This document shows positions 41,810 through 52,375 of a stretch of DNA of 64,000 nucleotides, in pieces (the stretch's first letter is position 1; the number at the start of each line of letters is the position of its first letter). This DNA is from Piezodorus guildinii. Its lineage: Eukaryota > Arthropoda > Insecta > Hemiptera > Pentatomidae. The notes under the pieces were generated by a model. The model ran no database searches, was not told the DNA's origin, and saw only the letters and a list, made by a program, of their open reading frames with translations. The stretch spans positions 8,400,827-8,464,826 of the forward strand of contig CM041297.1 of NCBI GenBank assembly GCA_023052935.1. The letters run 5' to 3'. A program made the position numbers and the translations under genes.

Positions 41810-43209
41810 TTGGGTTGTGTCACATGAAATGTCCGTTTTAAGGTAAAGGATTTTTATTAAAAATTCGAAATGAAAACAAGATAATTTTATTCGAAGTATT
41901 TACCTGCTTTTTCTACACATTTTCCCAACGTGACACAAACTTTTTTATCCCCGAACTGAAAAACTCTAAGCTTTGAAGTGAAACAAAATCTGAAAACGCA
42001 CTTTTCACTTGATCATAATTTTCAAAAAGTTTTCCTTTGACGAAGTTGTCTATGTCTCGGGGCAAGTTTTCCAAGTCGGTATCCTCAGCTGAAAACTTGG
42101 CAAACCAACGGCGAATGGTCCGTTTTTAATAAACTCCCTTCTCCAAAAGCCTTGCAAATATTTCTAGCGGCCTCAGCTGCTGAATGGCCGAGTTTAAGCT
42201 CGTACGAAAATATTACTCGAAAATCGCGTGTTTCCATGTTCATATTTAGAGGTATACTAAAAAGTGGGTAATTGGTTGGAAAGCTTATGTTTATAACACA
42301 AAGGTAGAGTGTAATGTATTGAGGATACTGAGGGGAGTCCATAATTAAATAATTTTAATATTAAACAATTAATGATAACGAACCTTTGTTGGCAAAACAT
42401 CAAAAGGTGTTTACCTAGCCCCCTATCGGTATGGGCCCTCCAGCGGTACCAGAAACCTCTGGTAGTTTCCCCCCAGCGGCGGCCAACAAGAATATTAAGT
42501 GGTGAAAAGATAAGAATAATAGCACAAGGGCTATACCGCCAACCGGGGTACTTCCCATGTCAGCCCACCCGAGGTGACGAGGATGGGAGAGAAGATTCGT
42601 AGGGAGTCTTATTCGAACAAGGAGTCAGTCAAGTTTTATCCTCAGGAAGAGGGATTCGGGTTCTATCTACAAGAAGAGGAGGTGGCCGTCGGGGTTCAGA
42701 GAGCAGCTGGAGGATGATGCCAAGAAAGGGGACCTAAGAATGATTTCACCTTCGCCAGCCGGTTAAGTGTTTCAAAGGTATATTGTTTTTTGTAATATTG
42801 TATGGCAAAGGTAGTAAAATGTCCCTCTGTATTCTCAATCAGAGTTCTAGGCAATGGGTTAATATAACTTATATGTGTAAATTAATAATTATAGTAATGT
42901 ATTAATTGAATCTTGTTTACTTTAATCTTACCCTGCATGCCACCTCTTGGATTGGTAAACACGATACCTTTGGAAAGGAGATCCATGGTATCATTAAATA
43001 TAGTTCATATATTGACTAAATATAGTAAGTGAGCTAGTTTTTGAAGCTATCGCTGCCTTAGAAAAGCAGCCGGTCAAAAACATAGCAAGAGGATTAGTAA
43101 CAGTTTACTTTAAATATTTAAACATTTGGAAGAAAACAACTAAGACCTGCATAATCTTTTATGTATTTCAGAAACTATAAAAACGGACATTTCATGTGAA
43201 ACAACCAAA
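41810..43209 (-). mobile_element. mariner family 2 copy inserted in family X, itself interrupted
   Basis: Inverted ends TTGGGTTGTGTCACATGAAA and TTTCATGTGAAACAACCAAA, TA on both sides. Net of the insertion at 42310-43088 it is about 620 bp, so internally deleted. Coding remains on the minus strand: METRDFRVIFSYELKLGHSA, EAARNICKAFGE, then broken; VSF/FKAQSF-type C-terminus at 41950-42010. No functional transposase. Confidence 0.88.
42310..43088 (+). mobile_element. Repeat Y, ~780 bp, inserted in a mariner
   Basis: Splits mariner sequence after AAAGGTAGAG and before AGGATTAGTAAC; a short AGAG/AAGAG may be the target duplication. The central part (42440-42610; ACCAGAAACCTCTGGTAGTT, CCGCCAACCGGGGTACTTCC, GGGAGAGAAGATTCGTAGGG) matches, inverted, the segment in the 62.55-64 kb array. 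A short frame begins MGEKIRRES, with GEKIRR/REKIRR conserved in both lineages, perhaps the start of an ORF1. Class not known. Confidence 0.7.
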
Positions 43210-43315
43210 TAAACTTATTCCATCCCTAACTTTATTTTAAAGTTCTTAAACCGATTTTAACAACGGATGTAAGTGACAGTCATGTATTGCGACCACCAGA
43301 ATTTTAATATTTTTT
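43210..43315 (+). mobile_element. Family X, 3' end right of the mariner
   Basis: ATTCCATCCCTAACTTTATT, CCGATTTTAACAACGGATGT, AAGTGACAGTCATGTATTGC, ACCACCAGAA: the terminal part of family X, continuing 41809. Confidence 0.68.
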
Positions 43316-43894
43316 CGAAATCAACATTTCAGCAATAATTATTATAAATAAGACCTATGTATTGTGTAATACGACAAGGTTAGGAATTGATGAGAAGAGA
43401 AGAGCGCTAATAATGGTTGCTTGTAGTTAGCCTGCTCAAGTCGGTGAAGAAAAGCCTGCAATATTTATCCTTGAAGAGAAGGGAAAAGAAAACAAGAGGC
43501 TGTCCCTCTCCCCTTCTCACTTGTCTTCCTTCTCTCCTCACTTGCCCATTTCTCAATCCTCTTCGCGCTCCAAACATTTCAACTACACAAATTCTTATCT
43601 AGTTTCACACTTGGTCGTCCGTTAACATTTCCAAACTATCAACATTCCAAGTGTTTTATGAATGAATACTAGGATTCATTTTAAATATAACCTAAAATAA
43701 CCAGAATTTCTTTCATTGAGGTTTTAAATGTTACCGCTACCACCTTATTTTCTGATGATTTTGGAAAGCGAGACATATCGCGGAAATTCTTCGCGTTCCT
43801 TACACCTTTGTGAGCCGACCAGGCTGTTTCAGTTGCCTTAGAGGAGGATAGTGGAGGAAGGATGGTAGTGGAAGATTGGTGCAGGAAGGATAAA
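43316..43894. other. No gene recognised
   Basis: Unassigned; a short pyrimidine-rich stretch at 43500-43560. Confidence 0.5.
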
Positions 43895-43985
43895 ATGAAA
43901 AAAGTTTTTATTACCTTGGGACTTAAGTCCCTTAATAATAAAATATAAACAAATAAAAGCTAAACTAAAATAATAAATTGAAGTA
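43895..43985 (-). mobile_element. LINE 3' UTR related to LINE-B
   Basis: TTTTTATTACCTTGGGACTT, AAGTCCCTTAATAATAAAAT resembles the TTATTCTGGGAC-AGTCCC-TAAGAATAA 3' UTR. No coding remains. Confidence 0.5.
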
Positions 43986-44539
43986 ATTAACTATAATAAT
44001 AATAGTCTTTATTTATATGTAAATACAAAGTTAATTACTCTCCATTATGTAAAAAAAAAATAAATAAATGAATATTTACATGAAATATATTTACATATAG
44101 ACCTTCCCAAAGAATGGGAAATCAGAGTCTTTTGGGCGGAGACTAGCCGAATCTAAACCTTGAGTTGCTGGCACTTACTTTTCCACAACATCCTGTCTTG
44201 TGCGTATCTCATCCATAAAGAACCATCCTTTTTCCTTTATTATGTCTAAATTCATGACACCATAAGTGTCGTGTGTGTGTGTTTATATACTTTTTTTATT
44301 TATAAGAATTGGTGCTGTAGTTTTTCAAAGCAGCCGTAATTATTTGACAAATCTGTTATTTAAAAATTGACATGACATGTACACGTACCGTTTTAAACTC
44401 ACTCTTCTGAAATGATGATTTCATTCCAGAGTCCACTTCCTACAAACAAACAAGGAAATTTTGAGTCAAGAGGGTCTTCTAGGCCACTTAACATCAAAGC
44501 AGACCATTCTGTTTTATAATTATAAGTTATTTTCAATGA
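43986..44539. other. Unassigned, possible second LINE 3' end
   Basis: ATAATAATAGTCTTTATTTA at about 43994-44013 starts from an AAT tract like other LINE ends. Nothing else recognised. Confidence 0.4.
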
Positions 44540-44880
44540 ATTTTCTTCACACTTTGATAAGGTGAGATGTAAACGACTACTATTATGATGGTTAGTCTAT
44601 TTTATACTTCACTTTTTGCAACACGAATTTCTCCAACAGATGATTTATTAAAACTGTTTGATTTATGATTCCTAAATGCTACATCCATCGGTGAAGTTCT
44701 GATGTTTTTCGTGTCTGCATTACTTTTATATATGGCTACTTTTGCAGTTCGGCACAGAGGTCGCTTAAATTTATTTATACAATGGAATTTTGGGATATCG
44801 ATGTTATATTTGTTGTTCAACCATGTTTCAGATAAATGCAATATCGTTGCATTTTTAGCGCCGTGACGGGAATAAGCCAC
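44540..44880 (-). pseudogene. LINE-A endonuclease fragment
   Basis: Minus strand: LHLSETWLNNKYNIDIPKFH, CINKFKRPLCRTAKVAIYKS, the ETWL...IP-F....F-R--R-GG-AIY part of an APE endonuclease. Truncated at both ends. Related to 18280-18400 and 20560-20690. Confidence 0.7.
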
Positions 44881-45475
44881 TTTATACCATTAATTTTGTA
44901 CATTTTTACGTTTTTCTCAAAAATGAATCTAACGATTTTGATTTAACTCCCTCCATCGATGTAAATATTAATGGGCTTTAATACGATGTAGGTTTTATTC
45001 TGATTAAAACAGTCTGACAGGGCTTAAATGCCGATAGTTTAAATTTTCTTCCTCAGACCTACATTTAATTTTGTATATTTGAATAAATTAACCATATCAT
45101 CTTGTAAACATTGATAAAAAAAAAAAAAAAAGCGTCGAGTGAATTCCATATCAAACGAAAGGTACAAAATTATTTTTACATGCAATTTTTGTGTTTTTCA
45201 ACCTAAAACAGTAATATAAATGTATAATATACCGTTGAAATGCTAAAGATTTTAGGAAAAATAGTATCGTATTCACTAAAATGGAAAAGTTAATAGAGAG
45301 AGATGAAAAGCCGATAAAATAAACTGATGGTCATAGATAATATTATGATAGATTATTTAATAAAAACACATGTTTCTATTGAAACTAAATGTAATCAATT
45401 CTTTAACTATTTATTTTCATCCCTAAATGTTTTTAAACATTTAGAGATAAATATATTAAATAAAACATTTAAAAT
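44881..45475 (+). mobile_element. Family X, middle to 3' part
   Basis: GCCACTTTATACCATTAATT, CAGTCTGACAGGGCTTAAAT, GTGAATTCCATATCAAACGA, TGAAAAGCCGATAAAATAAA, ACATGTTTCTATTGAAACTA. An A run at 45117-45131 is internal. Confidence 0.72.
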
Positions 45476-45555
45476 ACCTGTAAAAAGTTTAATTTGCTTT
45501 CCATGAAATTCTCAGTCAGTTTAAAGTGAGACCTGTAATTTCATTTCATATTATG

Positions 45556-45800
45556 TAATAATAATAATAATAATAATAATAGGCTTACCGAACCCGAAGG
45601 TTCGATGCCGATACCACCAAATTTCGCCTACTCAGACTCGTCCAATGTTCAAGCACAAGCCCCCGAGTTCCGCCTTAACGCAATCCTCCCATCGACGCCT
45701 CGTCCTACCAGTCAGCGAATACCAAAATTCTCGGAATCCGTTCCTCGCCGAGCCCAACAACTTTACTCGCCCATTTGAGTCTCCGCGATGCTATCAAGGA
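45556..45800 (-). pseudogene. LINE-C C-terminal fragment with (AAT)n tail
   Basis: (AAT)n at about 45559-45580, then AGGCTTACCGAACCCGAAGG and TCGATGCCGATACCACCAAA, identical to the end at 21170-21210; the minus strand carries remnants of RLKW..VVGLGEERIPR. Confidence 0.8.
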
Positions 45801-45839
45801 GTCACTCCATCGACTATACTGTCTTCCCCTTCTTCTTTT

Positions 45840-46190
45840 TAAATTGTGTGGAATCTATTAAGTCACCTTTAAGGACCACCTGGCGTCCCGAACTGTGGTA
45901 TGATGTCCTTCAATTACCCTTCCTTAACTGGATATTGGCCTGCCTCACCTCTTTCCGTTAATCCGAACATTTAATTCTGTCCTTCATTCTATAGTTCATA
46001 ATGCTTCTTAAAACGTGATTTTGCCAAACGCTCAACTTAGATTCCTGAGCTTTCGCCAATGCCCAGGTTTGGCAGCCATAAGTTTAAGAGGGCAGTATGC
46101 AGTATTAATGACCAAAAGACCTTCGGGAAATGGCGGCCTTAAAGATTTCAGAACGTCACAATTATCCTGATTCAGTAAACAATATAAATT
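45840..46190 (-). pseudogene. RTE-like LINE post-RT fragment
   Basis: Minus strand: TYGCQTWALAKAQESKLSVW, QNHVLRSIMNYRMKDRI, EVRQANIQLR. The YGCQTWAL...ML-SI....KD-I signature belongs to RTE-like LINEs, a family distinct from LINE-C. Stops present. Confidence 0.65.
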
Positions 46191-46704
46191 ACAATTGGTT
46201 AAAAAAAAAATCAATATTGGCAAGAACAATTCAATGGCACTAATAGTAGCTTGAGAAAAAAGAGCAGAGCACTGCTACGTGTATGTTATTTATTTATATT
46301 TCTTCTTTCATCATTAAATTATTCACTATCGATGACGCTATACTTAAAGCAGATCGATTCTACCAATCCATTCTTTTGGCCAGATATCTGTTCCGAATTT
46401 CGTTATTGTTAAGAGATAACGCGTAGTGTAATTTGCTCGAATGGATTACTTTGAATAGGTTTTCGGTTGAAGAAAGGTATGCCTTTGAAGAGGGCCAACT
46501 ATTTGATGTGGCCTATGCCGACCTATCGACCCATGACAAAGGTAACCAGCGAACAGCGACCACCAATTACCAGTTCGCTCTAAAGGCTTTCTCCTAATAG
46601 CTCATTTTCTGCTCTTCTTGTATTTAATGCACTATCCGTCTCTCACTACCAATGTAACTCCCAGTACCAATCTACCTCTCACTATCAATGTTCCTCTTAC
46701 TACC
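46191..46704. repeat. Unassigned; small CTCACTACCAATGT repeat
   Basis: About 46630-46700 has four loose copies of CTC(A/T)CTA(C/T)CAATGT-C. The rest is unrecognised. Confidence 0.5.
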
Positions 46705-46935
46705 GAAAAAAAATCTGGTGCGCACAACACATGACTTTCACTTACCTTCGTTGTTAAAATCAATTTAAGAATTTTGAAATACATGTAGAGATAAAAATAA
46801 ATTGTTAAAGAATTAATTAAATTGAATTTCTGTAGAAACATTTGTTTTATTAAATAATCTATTATATTTTTATCTACATCAGTTTGTGTTTGGGGTAATC
46901 ACATCTAACTCAAATGTCAAGATGACCACAACTAG
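46705..46935 (-). mobile_element. Family X terminal fragment
   Basis: CTGGTGCGCACAACACATGA, CTTTCACTTACCTTCGTTGT, GGGGTAATCACATCTAACTC: same order as 16698-16900. Truncated after about 230 bp. Confidence 0.75.
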
Positions 46936-46962
46936 GGCCAGATGGCAGCGCGGTCAACAGTA

Positions 46963-47058
46963 AGGGAGAAAAATCAAATGTTGCTGATCAATGTCCACCG
47001 TTACATATAACAGCATGACATGATAGCGAAAAATCTCAAAATTTGATTTTTCTCCCTG
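46963..47058. repeat. Inverted repeat, 16-bp arms
   Basis: AGGGAGAAAAATCAAA at 46963-46978 and TTTGATTTTTCTCCCT at 47043-47058 are exact complements with ~64 bp between. Could be ends of a tiny MITE; no target duplication is obvious. Confidence 0.55.
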
Positions 47059-47089
47059 ATAGGGCTTTGAGTCTATTTAGGCTGATCTC

Positions 47090-48110
47090 GGGGACTTGGG
47101 CTATTCCTGTAGAGGGGGAGATGAACTCCAACCACTTCAGGTGCTTTGAGTTAAATAGTATTATATATTTAGGAAACTCCTAACAATTCTAGCTGTGTTC
47201 AACAGTACAGCTTTTTGGGCTTCATTTATAACAGCTTTAGATAGGCCCAGCCGCTCAGTGGCTTCCAAAGTGGACTTTTGTATCAGACCATTGATATCAC
47301 AATATAGTTCTCACAATGACACTATCCAGCCTGTACAGTTCCTTTAGTTCAGCTGCAAGAGCTTGATACTTCCGATTTTTTTCTGCGCATACTGAACTAG
47401 TGTTGCCATCATTTGGGACAGCTACATCAATCAGCTCTGCATTTTTCTTATTGGTATCAATCAGTACGATGTCAGGCCGATTGTGGATCACCGTGTGATC
47501 AGTTATAAACGATTGATTCCAATACATTTTTATACCTTCCCTTTGAAGGAGCTCTTTAGGTTTGTATTGGTAATATGGTATTGATTCATTTAATTACTTT
47601 CTTTGTACACCAATCGCCTGATGATATGTCTTGGTAACATCGTCGTGCCTCTTCAGGTATTCTGTCTCGGCCAGCGCGCCGCATCCTCCAGTGATGTGCT
47701 GAATCGACTCGTAAGTGCCAGAGCACAGAGCCTACATCTGTCAGATTCATTTTGCTGTTTCAAGACGTGTCGGCAGTAAGACCTAGTCGCTATACCTGGT
47801 CCTGAATAGCAATCAAAAAGCCTTCCGTTTCTGGGAAGAGACTTCCTTTGACCAGCCAGTGAGTAGAAGATGGTTTGTCGATTTCAGTTTGCTGGAGTTG
47901 ATGGTAAAATCTTCCGTGTAGTGCTTTCGATCTCCACTCTTCCAGCCGATCGCGATCTGTAACAATGGTGGATGCAGCATGTTGAGAGTTTAACTTAAGA
48001 GCAGTGTGACTACGGTCAAGATTGCATATTATTTTATGTAGTATTATTTTATGTACTTCACTTTGTCTAAAATATTGTCCGAGCATTACTTATCTGTTTC
48101 GGCACGCCTC
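47090..48110 (-). pseudogene. LINE-E C-terminal region
   Basis: Minus strand from 48086: DRLEEWRSKALHGRFYHQLQ, WLVKGSLFPETEGFLIAIQD, QVIATRSYCRHVLKQQNESD (C-x-x-C...H-type), IHNRPDIVLIDTNKKNAELI, DVAVPNDGN, then INEAQKAVLLNTARIV near 47200. RPDIVLID...AELIDVAVP has the spacing of a PD-(D/E)xK nuclease, which would fit LINEs with a C-terminal restriction-like endonuclease. Several frame breaks. The clade is not certain. Confidence 0.65.
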
Positions 48111-48450
48111 TTCAATGTTTTGAAGACCTCTACCTCCCTCTTTTCTCGACAAGTAAAGTATTGTAGTGGATGAAGTAGGGTGATGCATTCTGGATCCAGT
48201 CATACTCGTCCTTATCAGTCTGTCCAATTCCTGCAGTGATGTTGTTGATCACTTTAGGACCCCGAAACTGTAAGATATGGCTGGAATAACCCAAGTATTT
48301 ATAGCTTTACTTGTGGCTGCACTTTATATATATCCAGAACTTTTAACAGCCAACTGTGAGGGACCGAGTCGAAAGCCTTTTTGTAATCGATCCATGCCAT
48401 GGATAAATTCCTTTTATTCAGGGTCGTTAGGTCTGCAATGACTGAGTCTA
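48111..48450 (-). pseudogene. LINE-E reverse transcriptase fragment
   Basis: Minus strand: LTTLNKRNLSMAWIDYKKAF, DSVPHSWLLKVLDIYK (RT motif A, about 48340-48430), and GYSSHILQFRGPKVINNI farther down. The RT between motif A and the C-terminal region is missing. An AAT/ATT inverted microsatellite at 48450-48478 follows. Confidence 0.68.
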
Positions 48451-48478
48451 ATAATAATAATAATTATTATTATTATTA

Positions 48479-49034
48479 ATTGGGCTTTGAGCCATATGAC
48501 CCTTTTTGTTCTACTTAAGGTCAAGTATCTGTTATCACATTATAATGAGACGTTTATGTGACATCCTGCGTAAAGTGGACATATCAATGAAAGTTACTAG
48601 ATATCTTTGGAAAACTGCAGGTGGCAGATAATGAATGACTGGTGAAGCACGCGAGATCCCAATCAAATTACTCTTTTTACTGTTTTCAAACGCTACAAAA
48701 ATGAGTTTCGGATTCCGCCCCGGCAGGCTGTGCATCACCTTAAAGGGTGCAGTAATTAAGGAACTTTCTCGACGATTTACAAAGCAAATTTACTACTTGG
48801 AGCAGAGAGGAGTTATGACAAGCTGGCCGGAGCATCGGTCCCAGATGTTGGACCAGGTCCAAGCTTCGATCTCCCGCCGGCAAACACCGATATCCCTTCG
48901 CTCCAAACACAATTATCTCCAGATCCCTCTTAACACCGAGCCGAGAGCTCCGACCCGATGGGACTATGACTGTTCAGTGTGGTCGTTATTATATGCACGA
49001 CACCTTATCTATGACCGAAAAATCTAAAGTTTGT
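48479..49034. other. No gene recognised
   Basis: A 130-codon plus-strand frame (48635-49027) has no recognisable domain and unusual composition; probably chance or an old repeat. Confidence 0.45.
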
Positions 49035-49318
49035 TTATTTATTTAACGTCACTTCATGCTACAGTGGCTAATCAGACGATGTTACACTGGGAGTTCTAAA
49101 TTTCGCCTATCCATATTTAACTGGAATAGGGATCTTTAAAGAGTACTTGACTTCGCAAAGGGACCTTTTTACGTCCCCTCCGAAGGACGGCATAACTATG
49201 ATTTTTTACTCTCATTAAAATATCCTATGGCCACCCGCAGGTTTGAACTCGTGACTTTGAGCGTAGAAGGCTATTAAAGAAGCCACTATCCTACAGGTGA
49301 CCCCATCCTCAAACATTT
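49035..49318 (-). mobile_element. tRNA-derived SINE family 2
   Basis: Minus strand: head with TGTAGGATAGTGGCTTC (A-box region) and GTCACGAGTTCAAACC (B box), body GTTATGCCGTCCTTCGGAGG, GGACGTAAAAAGG, tail GACGTTAAATAAATAAACAA. An inverted partner lies at 50172-50455. Confidence 0.78.
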
Positions 49319-50171
49319 AAAGTAAAATTTTCATTAAATGGCCGCAAAAATAGCTTTTAAAGAATACCTTATTTATAAATCTTAAAAAAAAACAACATAG
49401 GTTCAAGCATTCCTTTCCTTTTTTTTTTTGAATAATTGGAGCGTTGAAGGGAATTGTTTCTAAAACATAAAAATAAGCTAATTCTATTTTTTCAGGACTT
49501 TTCTCGTTTTATAGGTGGAAGGATTCATTTACGGGTTGCAAAATGTTTATATTAATAGTGTCGTGAACATTTTCCCAGAACATATAACAGTCATATCAGC
49601 AGCTAATCGTTAAATATTAATCGTTACGTCCCGCTTTAATGTGTAGATTAATGTGTAAGCCAATGGAGAGGCCGTTATGGTTAACTTTGTTCTCATCAAG
49701 GAGTGTAAGCTACGAACACAATGTTAAAATAAAAACTCCTTGGTTAAGTTAATAAAAGGTTCTTTTGCATTTCTATTGTATTAATGACGTTTCACAACCC
49801 GGTGGTTGTGGACATGAAAAGACTTGAAATATCTTGGTCACTATCGATACGTCAACATGAAACCTGAAACTACATGATATTAGAACTGACTTTACAGTCG
49901 ATAAAAGAATTATAACAGACACAACCATGATAATCTCTGGTGTTTCATGTTAAACGATGATACATTCTTTCCCTAAAAGTACTATTTTCGATTTTAGAAC
50001 ATGATGGGCGTCTTCATACCTGTTGGAATGGCATAGTATATGGAATATATATGGTATAATATATGTAATAAATATGGTATAGAATATGGAATATATATAG
50101 TATATAATGGAATAGTATATGGAATCTAATTGGTATAGACTTTAATATAAGCTAACGACCACTGTCATATT
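49319..50171. other. No gene recognised
   Basis: AT-rich. 50035-50140 has loose repeats of GGTATA-AATATGGAATATATA. Confidence 0.5.
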
Positions 50172-50455
50172 ATGGGGTTACCTGTAGCAGGGTAGTTAGC
50201 ATAACAGCCTCCTATTCCAAAAGTCACGAGTTCAAACCCGCAGGTAGCCCTAGGATTTTTTAATGGGAGTAAAAATCCTTAGTTATGCCGTCCTTCGGAG
50301 GGGACGTTAAAAGGTGGTCCCGAGCCTGTGCGATGTCAGGTACTCGTTAAAGATCCCTATCCTAATAAAACCTGGATAGGCAAAATTTAGGACTCCCACT
50401 GTAGCATCGTCCGATTAGCCACAGCAGCATAAAGGGACGTTAAATAAATAAACAA
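50172..50455 (+). mobile_element. tRNA-derived SINE family 2, inverted partner
   Basis: GGGGTTACCTGTAGCAGGGT (A box), GTCACGAGTTCAAACCCGC (B box), GTTATGCCGTCCTTCGGAGG, GGGACGTTAAAAGGTGGTCC, end GGGACGTTAAATAAATAAAC. Same family as 49035-49318. Confidence 0.8.
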
Positions 50456-50524
50456 ACAAACTGTCATATTATATTTACCCTTTATAATTAATAACTAATT
50501 ATTAGTAGTAAAAAATAATAATCA

Positions 50525-51050
50525 TTTATTGTTTAATGCCGTCCGCGGCAATTTCCCGAAACTTCTGAATCAATTTTTTTTTTAATTCGCCACAAAAATA
50601 CACCACAATCCTCCCATCGACCCTTCGTTCTACCTTTCGCACGCCTGGCAGTCGGATCAGTGTATACCATTTTCCTCGGAATCCGTTCCTCACCGAGCCC
50701 GACAATTTCACTCGCCCATTTGAGTCTCCCCGATGCTATCAACTCAATTATATTCACAGGGTGTAAGCTCCACAATTCCATGTTGTGCAACCTTCTAAAC
50801 TTCACAGTGGCCTCATCTCTCTCATCTCTGGACCAAATACTTTACGCAGTACTTTATTTTCGAAAACCTTAAGCTGCTGTTCATCCTTCAAAGTAAGCGG
50901 CCACGTTTCACATCCGTAAAGAACCGTTGGAAGAATAATAGTTTTATAAATTCTAACCTTTATGTTTTATTCTAACCTTTAGATAGAAGCCGTGAGCTAA
51001 GTAACTTAGCAACTGAGTAATAACACGCATTTCCCATCTCTAACCGGGAC
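50525..51050 (-). pseudogene. LINE-C fragment
   Basis: Minus strand: NIIELIASGRLKWASEIVGL, GEERIPRKMVYTDPTARRAK, GRTKGRWED; above that KVLRKVFGPE-type and YKTIILPTVLYGCET-type stretches (50820-50960). Same order as at 21150-22030, closely similar by eye. Confidence 0.8.
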
Positions 51051-51236
51051 TTTATATTTATGATATCTACTTATGATTCTCTTCTCTTTTGTTTTATTTA
51101 TTGTTTAAAATTTGTAAATATAACATAGTATTCCGTTTAGTGTGCCTACGTACTAGGCATGGGACATGTAACTCTTAATTAATAAACTCTCCTTATTTGG
51201 GGTTACCATAGAAGGAAAAGAAGAAGAAAAAAATAA

Positions 51237-51289
<53 letters not shown>

Positions 51290-52024
51290 CACACATAATT
51301 TTCGATGTTCTGATTTGATAAGTAATAAATTTAATTTAATAACTAACGAAGTAATGGATGTAGATACAGTGATAGTTAATCAGCCAATAGTTTCAAAGCC
51401 AAGTGGTTGATGATAAAGTTGTAACGAATAAGTGACTATAGCTAAATTGAGATGTTAAAACTATACGCTATATATATTGAGATAAGGTTATTATCCCAAA
51501 TAGCGTCGCCCCTTACAAAGTTACAAGGTTCTCCTTCGACGACTTACAAACGTAGCGACTAGGGAGTAGGCTCCTTGTTGGAAGGCTACCAAGCTAATTA
51601 TCAACGAACCCCAAGTAACACATTTGAAATCCTGCCATCGCCCCCTTCCATCCATCATCTCTCCTCTTCCTCTCCCCCATCCCCCTCTTAGGCTAATCTG
51701 TATATCTTTATCTAAAAATGAGCGTGATTCTCAAACTTTCATTGATTATTCTTTTTCAAGTTTTAGTTTGCCAGAAGTATAAAATCTCTTCTCCTTCACT
51801 TTACCTCGTGAAAATGATTCGGACGGATATCGCGCTAGCTAATTATAATCATACAGATCAATCTATCATTTTATAGAGCAAATGTATAAAATTTACAAGC
51901 CATCTATTGGTTAAATTAGAGTTAGCTGGAGCAGAGGAAACCCAAAACATTGAAAATGAAAAAAAATGTTAATTGGATTATAATATGTCGGTAAAATAAC
52001 TCTGAAAATTCTTTATGAGGTAAT
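51051..52024. repeat. Unassigned, with (TA)n microsatellite
   Basis: (TA)n at about 51238-51287. 51480-51720 is less AT-rich but has no readable motif. Confidence 0.5.
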
Positions 52025-52370
52025 GTGGGACTTACATCTTATGTAATATGTTTAAGATACAATCCCACCTAGCTGAATCAAAGGCATTTTTGACGGCTAA
52101 CGCATCTTTTCCACCTCTATCCGCAAAGACTTCGTGAGCAGCTTTGATAGCAAAAATCGATTGTCGATCGACCCCTCCTCGCCTCCCCGAAAACCACACT
52201 GTATATCAGATAATCCTCTGACTCCACTAAACTCGCTCAACCTGCCATAAATGATCCTTTCCACTACCTTGCCTGCAGTGTCCAGGAGACATATTGATCT
52301 ATAAGATGCGGTTTATTCCGAAGAGCCCTTACCTTTTGGCAGGAGCACAAGACATGTTTGCGTGTTTAAT
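52025..52370 (-). pseudogene. R1-clade LINE reverse-transcriptase fragment (LINE-F)
   Basis: Minus strand: CLVLLPKGKGSSE, YRSICLLDTAGKVVERIIYG, RLSEFSG, LSDIQCGFRGGEGSID, AIKAAHEVFADRGGK, VKNAFDSARWD (motif A). The YRPICLLDTAGKVLE block is characteristic of R1-type LINEs. It is cut by the mariner at 52376. Confidence 0.8.
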
Positions 52371-52375
52371 AAGTT

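Noticed and set aside
48635..49027. 130-codon plus-strand frame
   Set aside because: No domain; no neighbours that support it. May be an old repeat.
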